A DNA stretch of 64,000 nucleotides from Levilactobacillus mulengensis (GCF_003946045.1 NZ_RHNW01000010.1:1-64000), one strand, 5' to 3'. Shown: positions 47,844 to 57,173, numbered from the stretch's first letter. The notes: generated by a model from the sequence alone, not told the origin. Numbers and translations: made by a program.

Positions 47844-48317
47844 TTGGCGAAAAAAAAGTCCAAGAAAACACCAGATAACGTTTTAGCTCAGAACCGGAAG
47901 GCACGGCATGACTACGCAGTCACGGAAACGGTTGAAGCCGGACTCGTTTTAACGGGGACGGAAATCAAATCGTTGCGTGAACGGCGGGTCAACCTGCAAG
48001 ACGGGTTCGCCCAGATTCGGAACAACGAAGCGTGGATGATGAACGTGCACATCAGTGAGTACGTTCAGGGAAACCGATTCAACCACGATCCGTTGCGGAA
48101 CCGGAAACTCCTGTTACACAAGAAGGAAATTCGGCGGTTAGGTCAAGCAACAATGGATAAAGGGGTTACCCTGATTCCGTTGAAGATGTACCTGAAGCAT
48201 GGATTTGCGAAGGTGTTAATTGGGGTTGCCCATGGGAAACGAGAATATGACAAGCGCCAAACAATCAAACGGCGGGAACAAGACCGGGAGATTGCGCGGG
48301 TCATGAAGCGTTACTAG
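47844..48317 (+). CDS. smpB: SsrA-binding protein SmpB
   Basis: SmpB binds tmRNA and brings it to stalled ribosomes. The 157-residue protein has [29 protein letters not shown] and [20 protein letters not shown], the family signatures, with a basic C-terminal tail. The start is TTG 47844 after GAGGTGA. The ssrA gene itself is not seen in the following sequence. Confidence 0.96.
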   Translation: MAKKKSKKTPDNVLAQNRKARHDYAVTETVEAGLVLTGTEIKSLRERRVNLQDGFAQIRNNEAWMMNVHISEYVQGNRFNHDPLRNRKLLLHKKEIRRLGQATMDKGVTLIPLKMYLKHGFAKVLIGVAHGKREYDKRQTIKRREQDREIARVMKRY

Positions 48318-48327
48318 TCATTTATAA

Positions 48328-48367
48328 GGGGGACAGCAGAACTTGGTTGGTTCGGCTGTCCCTTTTT
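48328..48367 (+). terminator. rnr-smpB terminator
   Basis: GGGACAGCAGAAC pairs with GTTCGGCTGTCCC (one mismatch) and is followed by TTTTT. Confidence 0.9.
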
Positions 48368-48407
48368 ACATAAAATTGGGATAGGTTTTTATTGGGAGGC
48401 TAATTAA

Positions 48408-49151
48408 ATGGCAACTGCACCAAAAATTCGGGTCAAGGACCTGCATAAGGCCTTTGGTCAAAATGAAGTTTTGAAGGGCATTACACTCGATGTCCAGCCC
48501 CAGGAAGTGCTCTGCATGATTGGGCCCTCGGGTTCCGGGAAGAGTACCTTTCTCCGTTGTCTAAATGGGTTGGAACAAATCACGAGCGGCGAGGTCTGGG
48601 TGGAAGGCCAACGGGTTGGTGACCCGAAAGTCAATCTGAACCAGATTCGTGAGAACATCGGGATGGTATTTCAGCATTTTAACTTGTTTCCGCATTTGTC
48701 CGTGCTCCAGAACGTGACGTTGGGGCCCGTTCAGTTGAAAGGCCTGAGTAAAGCCGCCGCTAAAGAGCGGGCCGAAAAGCTCCTCCAGCAGGTTGGCCTG
48801 GAAGATAAGGCTGAGGCGATGCCCCATTCGTTATCCGGCGGCCAGCAACAGCGGGTGGCCATTGCGCGAGCACTGGCGATGGAACCCGAAATCATGCTGT
48901 TCGATGAACCGACCTCGGCACTAGACCCCGAAATGGTCGGGGACGTGTTGCAAGTCATGCAGGATCTGGCAGAAGGTGGCATGACCATGGTCGTTGTGAC
49001 CCACGAAATGGGCTTCGCCAAAAACGTGGCCGATCGCGTGGCCTTCATGGATGAGGGGATTATCCAAGAGGCAGGGACTCCCACAGAGGTGTTTGACCAT
49101 CCGCAGAATCCGCGGACGCAGGAATTCTTAAATAAAGTGCTTAACGTTTAG
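48408..49151 (+). CDS. Amino acid ABC transporter ATPase, GlnQ-like
   Basis: A 247-residue ABC ATPase of the polar amino acid uptake family: Walker [24 protein letters not shown], Walker [21 protein letters not shown] and the [17 protein letters not shown] switch. No permease or binding protein lies next to it. It may therefore serve permeases encoded elsewhere. GGGAGG precedes ATG 48408, and it has its own terminator. The substrate (glutamine, glutamate or another) cannot be told. Confidence 0.88.
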   Translation: MATAPKIRVKDLHKAFGQNEVLKGITLDVQPQEVLCMIGPSGSGKSTFLRCLNGLEQITSGEVWVEGQRVGDPKVNLNQIRENIGMVFQHFNLFPHLSVLQNVTLGPVQLKGLSKAAAKERAEKLLQQVGLEDKAEAMPHSLSGGQQQRVAIARALAMEPEIMLFDEPTSALDPEMVGDVLQVMQDLAEGGMTMVVVTHEMGFAKNVADRVAFMDEGIIQEAGTPTEVFDHPQNPRTQEFLNKVLNV

Positions 49152-49153
49152 AC

Positions 49154-49193
49154 AAAAAATCCGTTCTGGTTAATTCCGGGGCGGATTTTTTGT
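49154..49193 (+). terminator. Terminator of the GlnQ-like gene
   Basis: AAAAAATCCG and CGGATTTTTT form the base of a stem extended by TTCTGG and CCGGGG; it can act in both directions. Confidence 0.85.
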
Positions 49194-49506
49194 GATTTCG
49201 ACAAGTGACAGAACTAACGTGAATGCTGATGTAGTCCTGTTTATCACGAATGCTTTAAGACTGAAAAAAGTTGCGAGTGATAGCAGTTTCATTAGTTTTC
49301 ACTATGTGCTATTATATGGCTGGTAAATATATTCACTAATGCATATGATTTGAAGATAAATTAAATCAAGTGTTACTAATTTGAGGCTATACTTGGCAAT
49401 GTAGCAACGTATTTTAATCATTGCTTTTTTGACGGGCGATTCATGGCCAGAGGGACTTTTGAACTAAAAGTAAAACGATAAACGAACCTTGAGGAGGGGA
49501 AGACTT
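49194..49506. other. AT-rich gene-free stretch before the surface protein gene
   Basis: About 310 bases, clearly richer in A and T than the surroundings, without a coding frame. A TATACT box at about 49388-49393 could be the -10 element of the following gene but lacks a clear -35 partner. TGAGGAGGGG at about 49489-49498 is its ribosome binding site. Confidence 0.4.
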
Positions 49507-51306
49507 ATGAAGTTACAAGCGACGATTTTGTTAGCAGGATTGACCTTAGGAATGGCCCAACCCGTCAGTGCGGTCGTTTTGCCGCAGACAGCACCGGTTG
49601 TGACTGCACAGGCCGCAACAACGAAAGATGATATCCAGTATGAAGGCGACTATGGCGTTCACTGGACGTTATCAACTAGTGGGGTTCTCCATTTAGGTGC
49701 CGGCACGCTAGCCGATGAACCGATGCCACCGGCGAGTGGAACGGGATCGAGTGATGGGCAGTTTGCCAAACAGATTGCGTTAAAACAGGGGCTCACGACT
49801 CCCAGTGATGCTGAGCTCACGGCCGCCGGGAGTCTAGTGACCAAGGTCGTGCTGGACGGGCCGATTAAGACCTCCGCCAACGCCGCCAATCTTTTTGCAC
49901 AGTTGCCCAATGTGACCGACTATGAGAATTTGAATTTACTCGATACGTCTGCGGCCACCTCCATGAAGGGGATGTTCCTGCAGATGAACGGCAACAAAGT
50001 GTTGACCTCGCTGGACGTTTCTCACTTTAACACGAAAAATGTGACGACCATGTGGGGGATGTTCTATGGCCTCAAAGGAATCAGTGAACTGGACCTGTCG
50101 AATTTTGATACCGGACAGGTGACGGCCGCGACGTCCATGTTTTTTGGCGATTCTAGTTTGCAAGCCATTAACCTGGCCAATGCAACGTTTACTAATTTGA
50201 AGAGTGCCGACTACATGTTCTCAGGGTCTGATCTACGGACAATTCGCTTGGATTCCTTTGCGCCACCGGCAACCTTTTCGGGGTACGGCATGTTTGCCAA
50301 CAAGACCACGATTGGGCAAGTGACGTTTGGCCCGAAGACCCATTTCGCCGGGGATCCGAAATTGAATGATGCCCAGACGGTTCCGGATGAATTTACCGGA
50401 TTGTGGCAAGCCGTGGGCAAGGGGACGATTCAAAATCCCCTCGGCGATGAGTTCGCTCATGGTAAGGACATTACCGATCTGTATAACGGGACGGACAATC
50501 CGAGTGGTGTCGTCACCTACGTGTGGCAGCCGGTCAATCGGGTGATCGAACCGACGACCCCACCCGTGGTCACGCCACCTACCGTTACGCCACCCGCTGT
50601 CACGCAGAGCCAGCCCGTGACCGTTCGTTACCTGGATGAAAAGGGTAGTCAGCTGGCCAATAACCAGGTGTTGACTGGTGACATTGGTGAAATCTATCAA
50701 GCTAACCAGCTGAACTTTGCCGGATACAAGCTGAACCGGATCGAGGGCCAGGTCAACGGGACGTTTAGTGACCGTGCCCAGACGGTGACCTTCCACTACA
50801 CGCGCAACTTGATGTCTGGTGGGGATGCCGCCACGGTGGCCCCAATCGCTAGCGTCGTTTACGCAACGAAGAAGATTGGGCTATATCAGACCAAGAATTT
50901 CTCCAAGAAGACGGTCAAACACTGGTACAGCAAGCAGAAACGGGCCAACCGGCCAATGTTTGTGGTGACCGGCACGGCTGATTCCAAGAAGGGCAATCTG
51001 CGCTACAAGGTCAAGGACGTGAATCATAAATCCAAGACAGCCGGGAAGACCGGGTATATCACGGCGAAACCAAGTTATGTGACGGGCGTGTACTATGCGA
51101 CCAAGCAAGCTAAGGTTAAAGTGATTGCGAAGAACGGGCTTAACGCTTACCAGCAAAAAGCGTTGAAGACGAAGCGTGTCCACTATAGAAAGGGCCAACA
51201 GCTAAAGGTCAAAAAGATTGTTGCGTATCATAAGACGACGCGGTTCCAATTGACTAATGGCAAGTACGTGACGGCCAACAAGAAACTTGTGTTAGCCGTG
51301 AAATAG
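49507..51306 (+). CDS. BspA-type leucine-rich repeat surface protein with MucBP and DUF5776 domains
   Basis: A 599-residue secreted protein. Signal peptide about 1-36 (cleavage near AQA). Residues about 145-250 hold DUF285 (BspA-like) repeats of the form MF-x-LDVSHFNTKNVT. A proline/threonine linker follows near 350-375, then a MucBP domain (about 377-440, VTVRYLDEKGSQLA). A basic C-terminal DUF5776 domain (about 455-599) repeats YATKK/Y-type motifs. There is no LPxTG signal; DUF5776 domains are thought to bind the envelope by charge. A role in adhesion is likely but inferred. ATG 49507 follows GAGGAGGGG. Confidence 0.85.
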   Translation: MKLQATILLAGLTLGMAQPVSAVVLPQTAPVVTAQAATTKDDIQYEGDYGVHWTLSTSGVLHLGAGTLADEPMPPASGTGSSDGQFAKQIALKQGLTTPSDAELTAAGSLVTKVVLDGPIKTSANAANLFAQLPNVTDYENLNLLDTSAATSMKGMFLQMNGNKVLTSLDVSHFNTKNVTTMWGMFYGLKGISELDLSNFDTGQVTAATSMFFGDSSLQAINLANATFTNLKSADYMFSGSDLRTIRLDSFAPPATFSGYGMFANKTTIGQVTFGPKTHFAGDPKLNDAQTVPDEFTGLWQAVGKGTIQNPLGDEFAHGKDITDLYNGTDNPSGVVTYVWQPVNRVIEPTTPPVVTPPTVTPPAVTQSQPVTVRYLDEKGSQLANNQVLTGDIGEIYQANQLNFAGYKLNRIEGQVNGTFSDRAQTVTFHYTRNLMSGGDAATVAPIASVVYATKKIGLYQTKNFSKKTVKHWYSKQKRANRPMFVVTGTADSKKGNLRYKVKDVNHKSKTAGKTGYITAKPSYVTGVYYATKQAKVKVIAKNGLNAYQQKALKTKRVHYRKGQQLKVKKIVAYHKTTRFQLTNGKYVTANKKLVLAVK

Positions 51307-51307
51307 C

Positions 51308-51350
51308 AAAATCGGTATCAACCATGGAAACTGGCTGATACCGATTTTTT
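51308..51350. terminator. Bidirectional terminator between convergent genes
   Basis: AAATCGGTATCA pairs with TGATACCGATTT, flanked by A and T runs. It serves the surface protein gene on the plus strand and the LURP-one-like gene on the minus strand. Confidence 0.85.
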
Positions 51351-51894
51351 ATTTTTTGGTAAATTGCGCAATGTCGCCAGTAGCCGGGGCCCAAGCGTGA
51401 CTCCGCAGGGGAGCCAACGCCTTATGTTGATGCTTAGCCCAGCGGTCGAGAATCGCGGCCAGGCAGATGACTAGGGCTTCATGGTCGGGTTGATCGACGG
51501 CTAGTGTCGTGGTGCCCCCGCCGGATTGACTGACTTGGTCAATCGTGGCAATCAAGTCACGACCATGGGTGATTTTGAAATGGCCACTACTGAGGTTGCC
51601 CATGATGATCCAATTGAGTCCGCGGACGAACAGGACTTCGCGAATCACGCCGAAGGTCTTGCTGACGCGGCCGACCGTTTGCCGGTGATAGACCAGGCGA
51701 AATTTTGGCAACAGACCCAACGATTCTTGTTTGACCTCGGCTTCCAGTGCCCCGGCAATCGTGTAGACCGACAGCACGTCCGCTCTGAGCCCCCATTTAC
51801 CCACGAGCAAATAGCAGGATTGATTATTCGTATCGCGGATGACCGTCGTCGCCTTGGCGGACAGCGCGGCCTGATTGAGATACAGTGTACGCAT
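51349..51894 (-). CDS. LURP-one-related family protein
   Basis: A 181-residue protein of the LURP-one/DUF567 (YxjI) type, a tubby-like beta barrel with one central helix. The pattern LYLNQAALSAKATTVIRDTNNQSCYLLVG matches the family start. No catalytic residues are known for the family and its role is unknown. The start is ATG 51894, right after AAAGGAGGAGCCCC on the minus strand; an in-frame start 19 codons upstream is rejected. It is divergent from ung. Confidence 0.72.
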   Translation of the reverse strand: MRTLYLNQAALSAKATTVIRDTNNQSCYLLVGKWGLRADVLSVYTIAGALEAEVKQESLGLLPKFRLVYHRQTVGRVSKTFGVIREVLFVRGLNWIIMGNLSSGHFKITHGRDLIATIDQVSQSGGGTTTLAVDQPDHEALVICLAAILDRWAKHQHKALAPLRSHAWAPATGDIAQFTKK

Positions 51895-52016
51895 GGGGCT
51901 CCTCCTTTGCATCGTGCTCGAATTCGTTAAACCCATTCTAACATGTTTCACCAGAAGCTGTTCGATAATATCATTTAGCCGGCCGTTATGATAGAATAAA
52001 AGGCGAGGTGTTGGGA

Positions 52017-52736
52017 ATGAAACCGTTTATTCATAATGACTGGTGGCCAGTGCTTGAGCCCGAATTTGAGCAGACCTATTATCAGGAACTGCGCAAATTC
52101 TTGGTCGAAGAGTATCAGCACTATCGCATCGATCCGGACATGTATCATATTTTTACCGCGTTCGAGTGGACGCCGTTTAGTCAGGTCAAGGTGGTTATTT
52201 TGGGGCAAGACCCGTACCACAATCCTGGTCAGGCGCATGGCTGTAGCTTTTCCGTTCGGCCGGGCACACCGATTCCACCGTCGTTGAAGAACATTTACAA
52301 AGAACTCGATAGTGACTTGGGCATCAAGCCGGTTAACCATGGCTATTTGGAAAAATGGGCCAAGCAAGGTGTCCTGTTACTTAACTCCGTTCTGACCGTG
52401 CGTGATGGCAAGGCTTTTTCCCATCAAGGGCACGGTTGGGAACGGTTAACGGACGCTGCGATTGCGAAATTGTCGGAGCGACCCGAGCCCGTAGTCTTTA
52501 TCCTATGGGGGAGTGCCGCGCGGTCTAAGATCAGTTTGATTGACACGCAAACCAACATTGTGTTGCAAGCACCGCATCCCAGTCCGCTATCCGCTTACCG
52601 CGGGTTCTTTGGCTCCAAGCCATTTTCCAAGACCAACATCGCATTGACATCATTAGGGGAGACGCCCATCGACTGGCAACTACCAGAACACGTTACCGAA
52701 GATGAGACGTCCCGCCCAGCATCCAACCAAGCATAG
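52017..52736 (+). CDS. ung: Uracil-DNA glycosylase
   Basis: Ung removes uracil from DNA to start base excision repair. The 239-residue protein has the catalytic motif [13 protein letters not shown] with D65, and the DNA-insertion loop [13 protein letters not shown]. The start is taken as ATG 52017 downstream of GCGAGGTG; a TTG three codons earlier is a possible alternative. pta follows after 47 bases. Confidence 0.95.
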   Translation: MKPFIHNDWWPVLEPEFEQTYYQELRKFLVEEYQHYRIDPDMYHIFTAFEWTPFSQVKVVILGQDPYHNPGQAHGCSFSVRPGTPIPPSLKNIYKELDSDLGIKPVNHGYLEKWAKQGVLLLNSVLTVRDGKAFSHQGHGWERLTDAAIAKLSERPEPVVFILWGSAARSKISLIDTQTNIVLQAPHPSPLSAYRGFFGSKPFSKTNIALTSLGETPIDWQLPEHVTEDETSRPASNQA

Positions 52737-52783
52737 ACAGAGAGAGAATTGATTCGTGGGATATTTTATGGAGGTCATTATCT

Positions 52784-53758
52784 ATGGAACTTTTTGATAG
52801 TCTCAAGCAAAAGATTAATGGACAAAACAAAACCATCGTTTTCCCTGAGGGGGAAGATGCTCGGGTCTTAGGTGCCGCTAGCCGCTTAGCCGCTGATGGC
52901 TTGATCAAGTCCGTCGTTTTAGGCAAGCAGAGTGACGTTGAAGCCACTGCCAAGGACAACAACATTGACTTGAGTCAAGTCACGCTGTTGGACCCAGCCA
53001 CGATTCCAGCCGACCAACACAAGGAAATGTTAGATGCCTTGGTTGCACGTCGGAAGGGCAAGAACACGCCTGAACAAGCCGCTGAAATGTTAAAGGACCC
53101 GAACTATATCGGGACCATGATGGTCTACATGGGCCAGGCTGACGGGATGGTTTCTGGTGCCGTGCACGCAACTGGCGACACGGTTCGTCCTGCCTTACAA
53201 ATTATTAAAACTAAGGAAGGCGTCAGCCGTATCAGTGGGGCTTTCATCATGCAAAAGGGTGACGAACGCTACGTCTTCGCCGACTGTGCCATCAACATTG
53301 AATTGGATGCTGCCGGCATGGCTGAAGTCGCCGTTGAAAGTGCCCACACCGCCAAGGTCTTTGACATCGACCCTAAGGTTGCTTTACTGAGCTTCTCCAC
53401 TAAGGGCTCTGCTAAGGGCGAAATGGTTACCAAGGTGCAAGAAGCCACGAAGATTGCCCACGAAACGGCGCCTGATTTAGCCGTTGACGGTGAATTACAA
53501 TTTGACGCTTCCTTCGTGCCAAGTGTTGCGGCTCAAAAGGCCCCAGACTCCAAGGTTGCCGGCCACGCCAACGTCTTTGTCTTCCCAGAATTACAATCCG
53601 GGAACATTGGCTACAAGATTGCCCAACGCTTCGGTGGTTTTGAAGCCATTGGACCCATCCTGCAAGGCCTGAACAAGCCCGTTTCTGACTTGTCTCGTGG
53701 TTGCAACGAAGAGGACGTTTACAAGGTTGCCATCATCACCGCAGCCCAATCACTTTAA
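52784..53758 (+). CDS. pta: Phosphate acetyltransferase
   Basis: Pta converts acetyl-CoA and phosphate to acetyl-phosphate, used with acetate kinase to make ATP, and in heterofermenters also links acetyl-phosphate to ethanol formation. The 324-residue protein has the compact single-domain form, with VFPEGEDARVLGAASRLA at the start and VSGAVHATGDTVRPALQI in the substrate region. TGGAGGT precedes ATG 52784. Codon use is fairly biased. A strong terminator follows. Confidence 0.95.
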   Translation: MELFDSLKQKINGQNKTIVFPEGEDARVLGAASRLAADGLIKSVVLGKQSDVEATAKDNNIDLSQVTLLDPATIPADQHKEMLDALVARRKGKNTPEQAAEMLKDPNYIGTMMVYMGQADGMVSGAVHATGDTVRPALQIIKTKEGVSRISGAFIMQKGDERYVFADCAINIELDAAGMAEVAVESAHTAKVFDIDPKVALLSFSTKGSAKGEMVTKVQEATKIAHETAPDLAVDGELQFDASFVPSVAAQKAPDSKVAGHANVFVFPELQSGNIGYKIAQRFGGFEAIGPILQGLNKPVSDLSRGCNEEDVYKVAIITAAQSL

Positions 53759-53798
53759 ACTTTTCATTTACTGGACACAAATGAATCGTGTTAAATAA

Positions 53799-53845
53799 CG
53801 ATACCCGGATTGCTATTTGCTAGCAGTCCGGGTATCATTTATTTT
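53799..53845 (+). terminator. pta terminator
   Basis: ATACCCGGATTGCTA pairs with TAGCAGTCCGGGTAT (one mismatch) around TTTGC and is followed by CATTTATTTT. Confidence 0.88.
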
Positions 53846-53926
53846 GGTGAGTCGTGAGCGGTTCGGAAATGGGGCTGGTCACGGCTAAAGGATGAGAAAT
53901 CAGTTTTGAAAAAGGGGAATGGCAGT

Positions 53927-54400
53927 ATGTTTGAAACGACCGTAACGAGTCCCGACCAGACGATGGCCTGGGGCCAAGCCTTAGCGCCGAGTCTACAACC
54001 GCGCGATGTGATTTTACTGGACGGTGATCTGGGAGCCGGCAAGACCACCTTTACCAAGGGATTGGCGCTCGGCTTAGGCATTAAGCGCAACGTTAAGAGT
54101 CCCACGTTTACCATTATTCGTGAGTATCAGAGTGGCCGCATCCCCCTGTACCACATGGATGTGTACCGCCTGGAAGATGGCAGCGGAGATGAGCTGGGCT
54201 TGGATGAATACTTCAACGGGGATGGCGTGAACGTGGTCGAATGGTCCCAGTTCATTGCAGATGAGTTGCCCGCCCAGTACCTGCGCATCGTGTTCAAACG
54301 TGACGATGAAGCCGGTGAAAATCAGCGGACGTTGCGGTTTGAACCCGTGGGTGCCCGCTTCGAAAAAATTGTGCAGCAGTTGGAGGACAGTCAAAAATGA
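53927..54400 (+). CDS. tsaE: tRNA threonylcarbamoyladenosine synthesis ATPase TsaE
   Basis: TsaE is the ATPase that, with TsaB and TsaD, makes the t6A modification of tRNAs reading ANN codons. The 157-residue product has Walker A GDLGAGKT (33-40), SPTFTIIREY and the YHMDVYRLED motif. The start is ATG 53927 after AAAAGGGGAATGG; a TTG seven codons upstream overlaps that site. tsaB and tsaD are not adjacent. It overlaps the next gene by four bases (ATGA). Confidence 0.93.
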   Translation: MFETTVTSPDQTMAWGQALAPSLQPRDVILLDGDLGAGKTTFTKGLALGLGIKRNVKSPTFTIIREYQSGRIPLYHMDVYRLEDGSGDELGLDEYFNGDGVNVVEWSQFIADELPAQYLRIVFKRDDEAGENQRTLRFEPVGARFEKIVQQLEDSQK

Positions 54401-54912
54401 GTGAAGAAGTCGCCATTCGTTTGCCAGAACCAGCCGACGCTGAAGATTTATTAGCGTTGCTAGACCGGCTCCAGCAGGAGAGTGATACGTTCAGCTTGGC
54501 CGATGCTGACGATCCCGTCAGTGCGGCGCAGGAAGCCGACCAGCTCAAACAAATCGCTGGCAGTCCGCGTCATTTGTTGCTGGTTGCCAGCCTGGGCAAG
54601 ACACTGCTGGGGGTCTGCTCAATCGCACCGACACCCCAAGGAAACGTCGGTGAGCTCGGCATTGCCGTTGAGAAAAAATATTGGCACATGGGAATCGGCA
54701 CGGCCCTGGTCGACGAGGCGCTGTACTGGGCCCAAACGGCCAGCGACTTGCAGGCAATCGGTCTGATTGTGCAGACCCGCAACGTGGCCGCCATGAAGCT
54801 GTATCAGAAGTTAGGCTTTACCCGCACGACGACCCCGCCAACGAAGGTCACGGATGATGATGGCGAGCGGGTTACGGCGGTTGAGATGGTTTATCAACTG
54901 GACGCTGATTAG
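54397..54912 (+). CDS. GNAT family N-acetyltransferase
   Basis: A 171-residue acetyltransferase with a clear GNAT core: VGELGIAVEKKYWHMGIGTALVDEAL carries the acetyl-CoA loop, and VQTRNVAAMKLYQKLGF the final helix. It is translationally coupled to tsaE. It is not an obvious RimI, which often lies near tsaB, because it is longer and has an extended N-terminus; the substrate is unknown. Confidence 0.85.
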   Translation: MSEEVAIRLPEPADAEDLLALLDRLQQESDTFSLADADDPVSAAQEADQLKQIAGSPRHLLLVASLGKTLLGVCSIAPTPQGNVGELGIAVEKKYWHMGIGTALVDEALYWAQTASDLQAIGLIVQTRNVAAMKLYQKLGFTRTTTPPTKVTDDDGERVTAVEMVYQLDAD

Positions 54913-54997
54913 AGCGTGACAGAAGGCGGTTACCAGTTTTAAGCGGAGCCGGCTGCTTCTTGACACGCGTTTCGGCCATAGAAAACTAGAACAGTCA

Positions 54998-55030
54998 AAG
55001 CATCTGGGAGCTGTCCCGGATGCTTTTTTC
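54998..55030 (+). terminator. tsaE-GNAT terminator
   Basis: AAAGCATCTGGGA pairs with TCCCGGATGCTTT around GCTG and is followed by a T-tract. Confidence 0.85.
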
Positions 55031-55128
55031 TTCGGCAAATTTAGATGAGTGGGGGCGGGCCACTGCTTCCTTTGTCTCCGTGAAAGCGGTATCCTTGAGG
55101 CGGGACATCACTTTGAGGAGGATGCAGG

Positions 55129-56145
55129 ATGTATCAGGCAAATGAACAGCGTTACGATAAAATGACTTATAATCGGGTCGGCGACAGTGGCTTAAAGCTC
55201 TCCGCCATCGGCCTGGGTCTGTGGAACAACTTTGGCAGCGTGGATGATTATGCCACGCAAAAGGCCATCGTCCACCAGGCGTTTGACTTAGGAATCACCT
55301 ACTTTGATCTGGCCAACAATTATGGCCCGGAACCGGGCAGTGCGGAAATCAACTTTGGCCGCATGCTGGCGACGGATTTGAAACCGTACCGCGATGAACT
55401 GGTGATTGCCAGCAAGGCGGGGTACGTGATGTGGCCCGGTCCCTACGGCAACTGGGGCTCCCGCAAGAGTATCATTGCCAGCGCCGACCAGAGCTTGCGG
55501 CGGACGGGCCTGGATTACTTTGACATTTTCTACAGTCATCGGGCGGACCCCCAGACCAATCCGGCCGAAACGGCGTTGGCCCTGGATCAACTGGTACGTG
55601 AGGGCAAGGCCCTATACGTGGGGCTATCCAACTATAGTGGGGCGCAAATCAAGGTCATGGCCGGGATTTTTCGTGAGTTACACACACCTTTTATCATTGA
55701 CCAACCGCGCTACAACCTCTTGAACCGGCAAGTCGAAGATGATGTTTTGCCAGAACTGACCGCCGAGAAGAAGGGCGCCGTGTCCTTCAGCTCGCTGTGT
55801 CAGGGATTATTAACGAACAAATATTTGCACGGCATCCCCAGCGATTCTCGCGCCAAGAAGACCACGATTCCGTTCCTGCATCCCGCCCAGGTTGAACAGA
55901 CTTTGGGAACGATTAAAGTCTTGAATGCCGTCGCCGCCAATCGCAATCAAAGCCTGGCGCAGATGGCCTTGGCCTGGAACCTGCGGCAACCCGCCATCGC
56001 CAGTGTGCTGATTGGTGCCAGCCGGCCGGAACAGGTCGCCGATAACGTGGCGGCACTGGACAACTTGGTCTTTAGCTCCGCGGAGCTTGACCAGATTGAA
56101 ACGATTTTGGCCGCACAATCGCCCATTGATTGGGACGCTAAGTAG
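55129..56145 (+). CDS. Aldo/keto reductase, YghZ/Gpr-like
   Basis: A 338-residue NADPH-dependent oxidoreductase. It starts YNRVGDSGLKLSAIGLGLWNNFG, has the Asp/Tyr pair in YFDLANNYGPEPGSAE, the lysine in SKAGYVMWPGPYGNWGS and the histidine in IFYSHRADPQTNP. The insert around the lysine is typical of L-glyceraldehyde-3-phosphate reductases (YghZ) and potassium-channel beta subunits. The physiological substrate, possibly methylglyoxal or glyceraldehyde phosphate, is not determinable. GAGGAGG precedes ATG 55129. Confidence 0.88.
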   Translation: MYQANEQRYDKMTYNRVGDSGLKLSAIGLGLWNNFGSVDDYATQKAIVHQAFDLGITYFDLANNYGPEPGSAEINFGRMLATDLKPYRDELVIASKAGYVMWPGPYGNWGSRKSIIASADQSLRRTGLDYFDIFYSHRADPQTNPAETALALDQLVREGKALYVGLSNYSGAQIKVMAGIFRELHTPFIIDQPRYNLLNRQVEDDVLPELTAEKKGAVSFSSLCQGLLTNKYLHGIPSDSRAKKTTIPFLHPAQVEQTLGTIKVLNAVAANRNQSLAQMALAWNLRQPAIASVLIGASRPEQVADNVAALDNLVFSSAELDQIETILAAQSPIDWDAK

Positions 56146-56205
56146 TCGATCGTCAAAAATTAGTTAGACAGTAAATAACAATACTGAACACAAAAAATCG
56201 GACCG

Positions 56206-56252
56206 CAAAAAATCGGACGAAGCATTTCTACAAATGTTTAGTCCGATTTTTG
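56206..56252. terminator. Bidirectional terminator with duplicated arm
   Basis: AAAAATCGGAC (in 56206-56218) pairs with GTCCGATTTTT (56240-56250). The left arm CAAAAAATCGGAC also occurs 15 bases earlier at 56191-56203, a short tandem duplication. It sits between the convergent aldo/keto reductase and Xre genes. Confidence 0.75.
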
Positions 56253-56286
56253 TACCATATATTTAATTGGTGATCATTTGGCAGCC

Positions 56287-56490
56287 TCATTCGTCAACGT
56301 ATTTCAAAATATCCCCAGGCTGACACTCAAGCACGTGACAGATTTTACTCAGGGTACTAAAGCGAATGGCCTTGGCCTTGCCAGTCTTCAAAATTGAGAG
56401 GTTGGCCGGCGTGATGCCAATGGCCTTGGCCAGTTCTTGGCTGCTGATATTGCGCTCCGCCATGACCACATTCAACGTTAATTTCACCAC
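56287..56490 (-). CDS. Small Xre family regulator, YozG-like
   Basis: A 67-residue protein that is a single helix-turn-helix domain (SQELAKAIGITPANLSILKTGKAKAIRFSTLSKIC). It starts with GTG 56490 or the next GTG. Its binding site GGAGG overlaps the stop of the preceding DUF2975 gene, so the two are coupled. Such regulators usually act on their own operon. Confidence 0.85.
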   Translation of the reverse strand: MVKLTLNVVMAERNISSQELAKAIGITPANLSILKTGKAKAIRFSTLSKICHVLECQPGDILKYVDE

Positions 56491-56504
56491 AATAAGTCGA
56501 CCTC

Positions 56505-57080
56505 CTAAACAGTCAAATCGTTTTCAGCTTTGACCCGCATCGCGTGGCGGTAAGTTTCGTAGATAGCTGCAAGCATGATGATTTGAAAGACATCGTGGAA
56601 ACAGGTTTCCCAAGTTTCCGAGAAAACCCCGGTATTCACCCGCAGCAGCCAACTCTGTGACAGTTGGTTGCCACTAGCGAATAGCAGATCACCCAGTAGC
56701 ATCATGACCTGCGCCTTGATAATCGTGATTAGGGCTAACTCGTTTGAGGTGGAGAAATAGTTTTGGTCGCGGATATTCGAGAGTAACTTAATCAGGGCTT
56801 TAAGCAGTTTAATTGTCGCCCATACCGTGAGGACCACCCCCACCGACATAATCAGCGCGTACGGCCAACTGGGGAAACGCTTCACGGCACCCAGTGTGGC
56901 TTGCTGATTGTTTGAGAAACGTAAAAAGTCAGAGCCGTTGAGAATGGCGTGAGTAGTGTGGTTTTGAAACGCATCGGCCAGGTAGATAATCGGATAAATG
57001 AGCATGAAATAACCGGCGACAATCCCAAATCTAAGAAACATAATTAAAACATTAATACCAATCTTTAACCATTTCGACAT
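56505..57080 (-). CDS. DUF2975 family membrane protein
   Basis: A 191-residue protein with about four hydrophobic segments (8-35, 75-100, 117-135, 160-178), of the DUF2975 family, often found next to a YozG-like Xre regulator as here. The function is unknown. The start is ATG 57080 after AGGGGAGATG; an ATG three codons upstream touches that binding site and is less likely. Promoter with TCGATA repeats upstream. Confidence 0.75.
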   Translation of the reverse strand: MSKWLKIGINVLIMFLRFGIVAGYFMLIYPIIYLADAFQNHTTHAILNGSDFLRFSNNQQATLGAVKRFPSWPYALIMSVGVVLTVWATIKLLKALIKLLSNIRDQNYFSTSNELALITIIKAQVMMLLGDLLFASGNQLSQSWLLRVNTGVFSETWETCFHDVFQIIMLAAIYETYRHAMRVKAENDLTV

Positions 57081-57112
57081 GGTTAACATCTCCCCTGAAA
57101 TTTATTACGACT

Positions 57113-57152
57113 CGATAATACAATATCGATAAACAATAATCAATAGTCGATA
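57113..57152 (-). promoter_or_regulatory. Promoter and TCGATA repeats of the DUF2975-Xre operon
   Basis: Read on the minus strand, TTGATT (57138-57143) and TATTAT (57115-57120) are 17 bases apart. Three TATCGA motifs (on the plus strand TCGATA at 57113, 57126 and 57147) lie on and around the boxes. They are candidate binding sites for the small Xre protein of the operon. Confidence 0.6.
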
Positions 57153-57173
57153 ATCAATAAACCAATTTTCATC

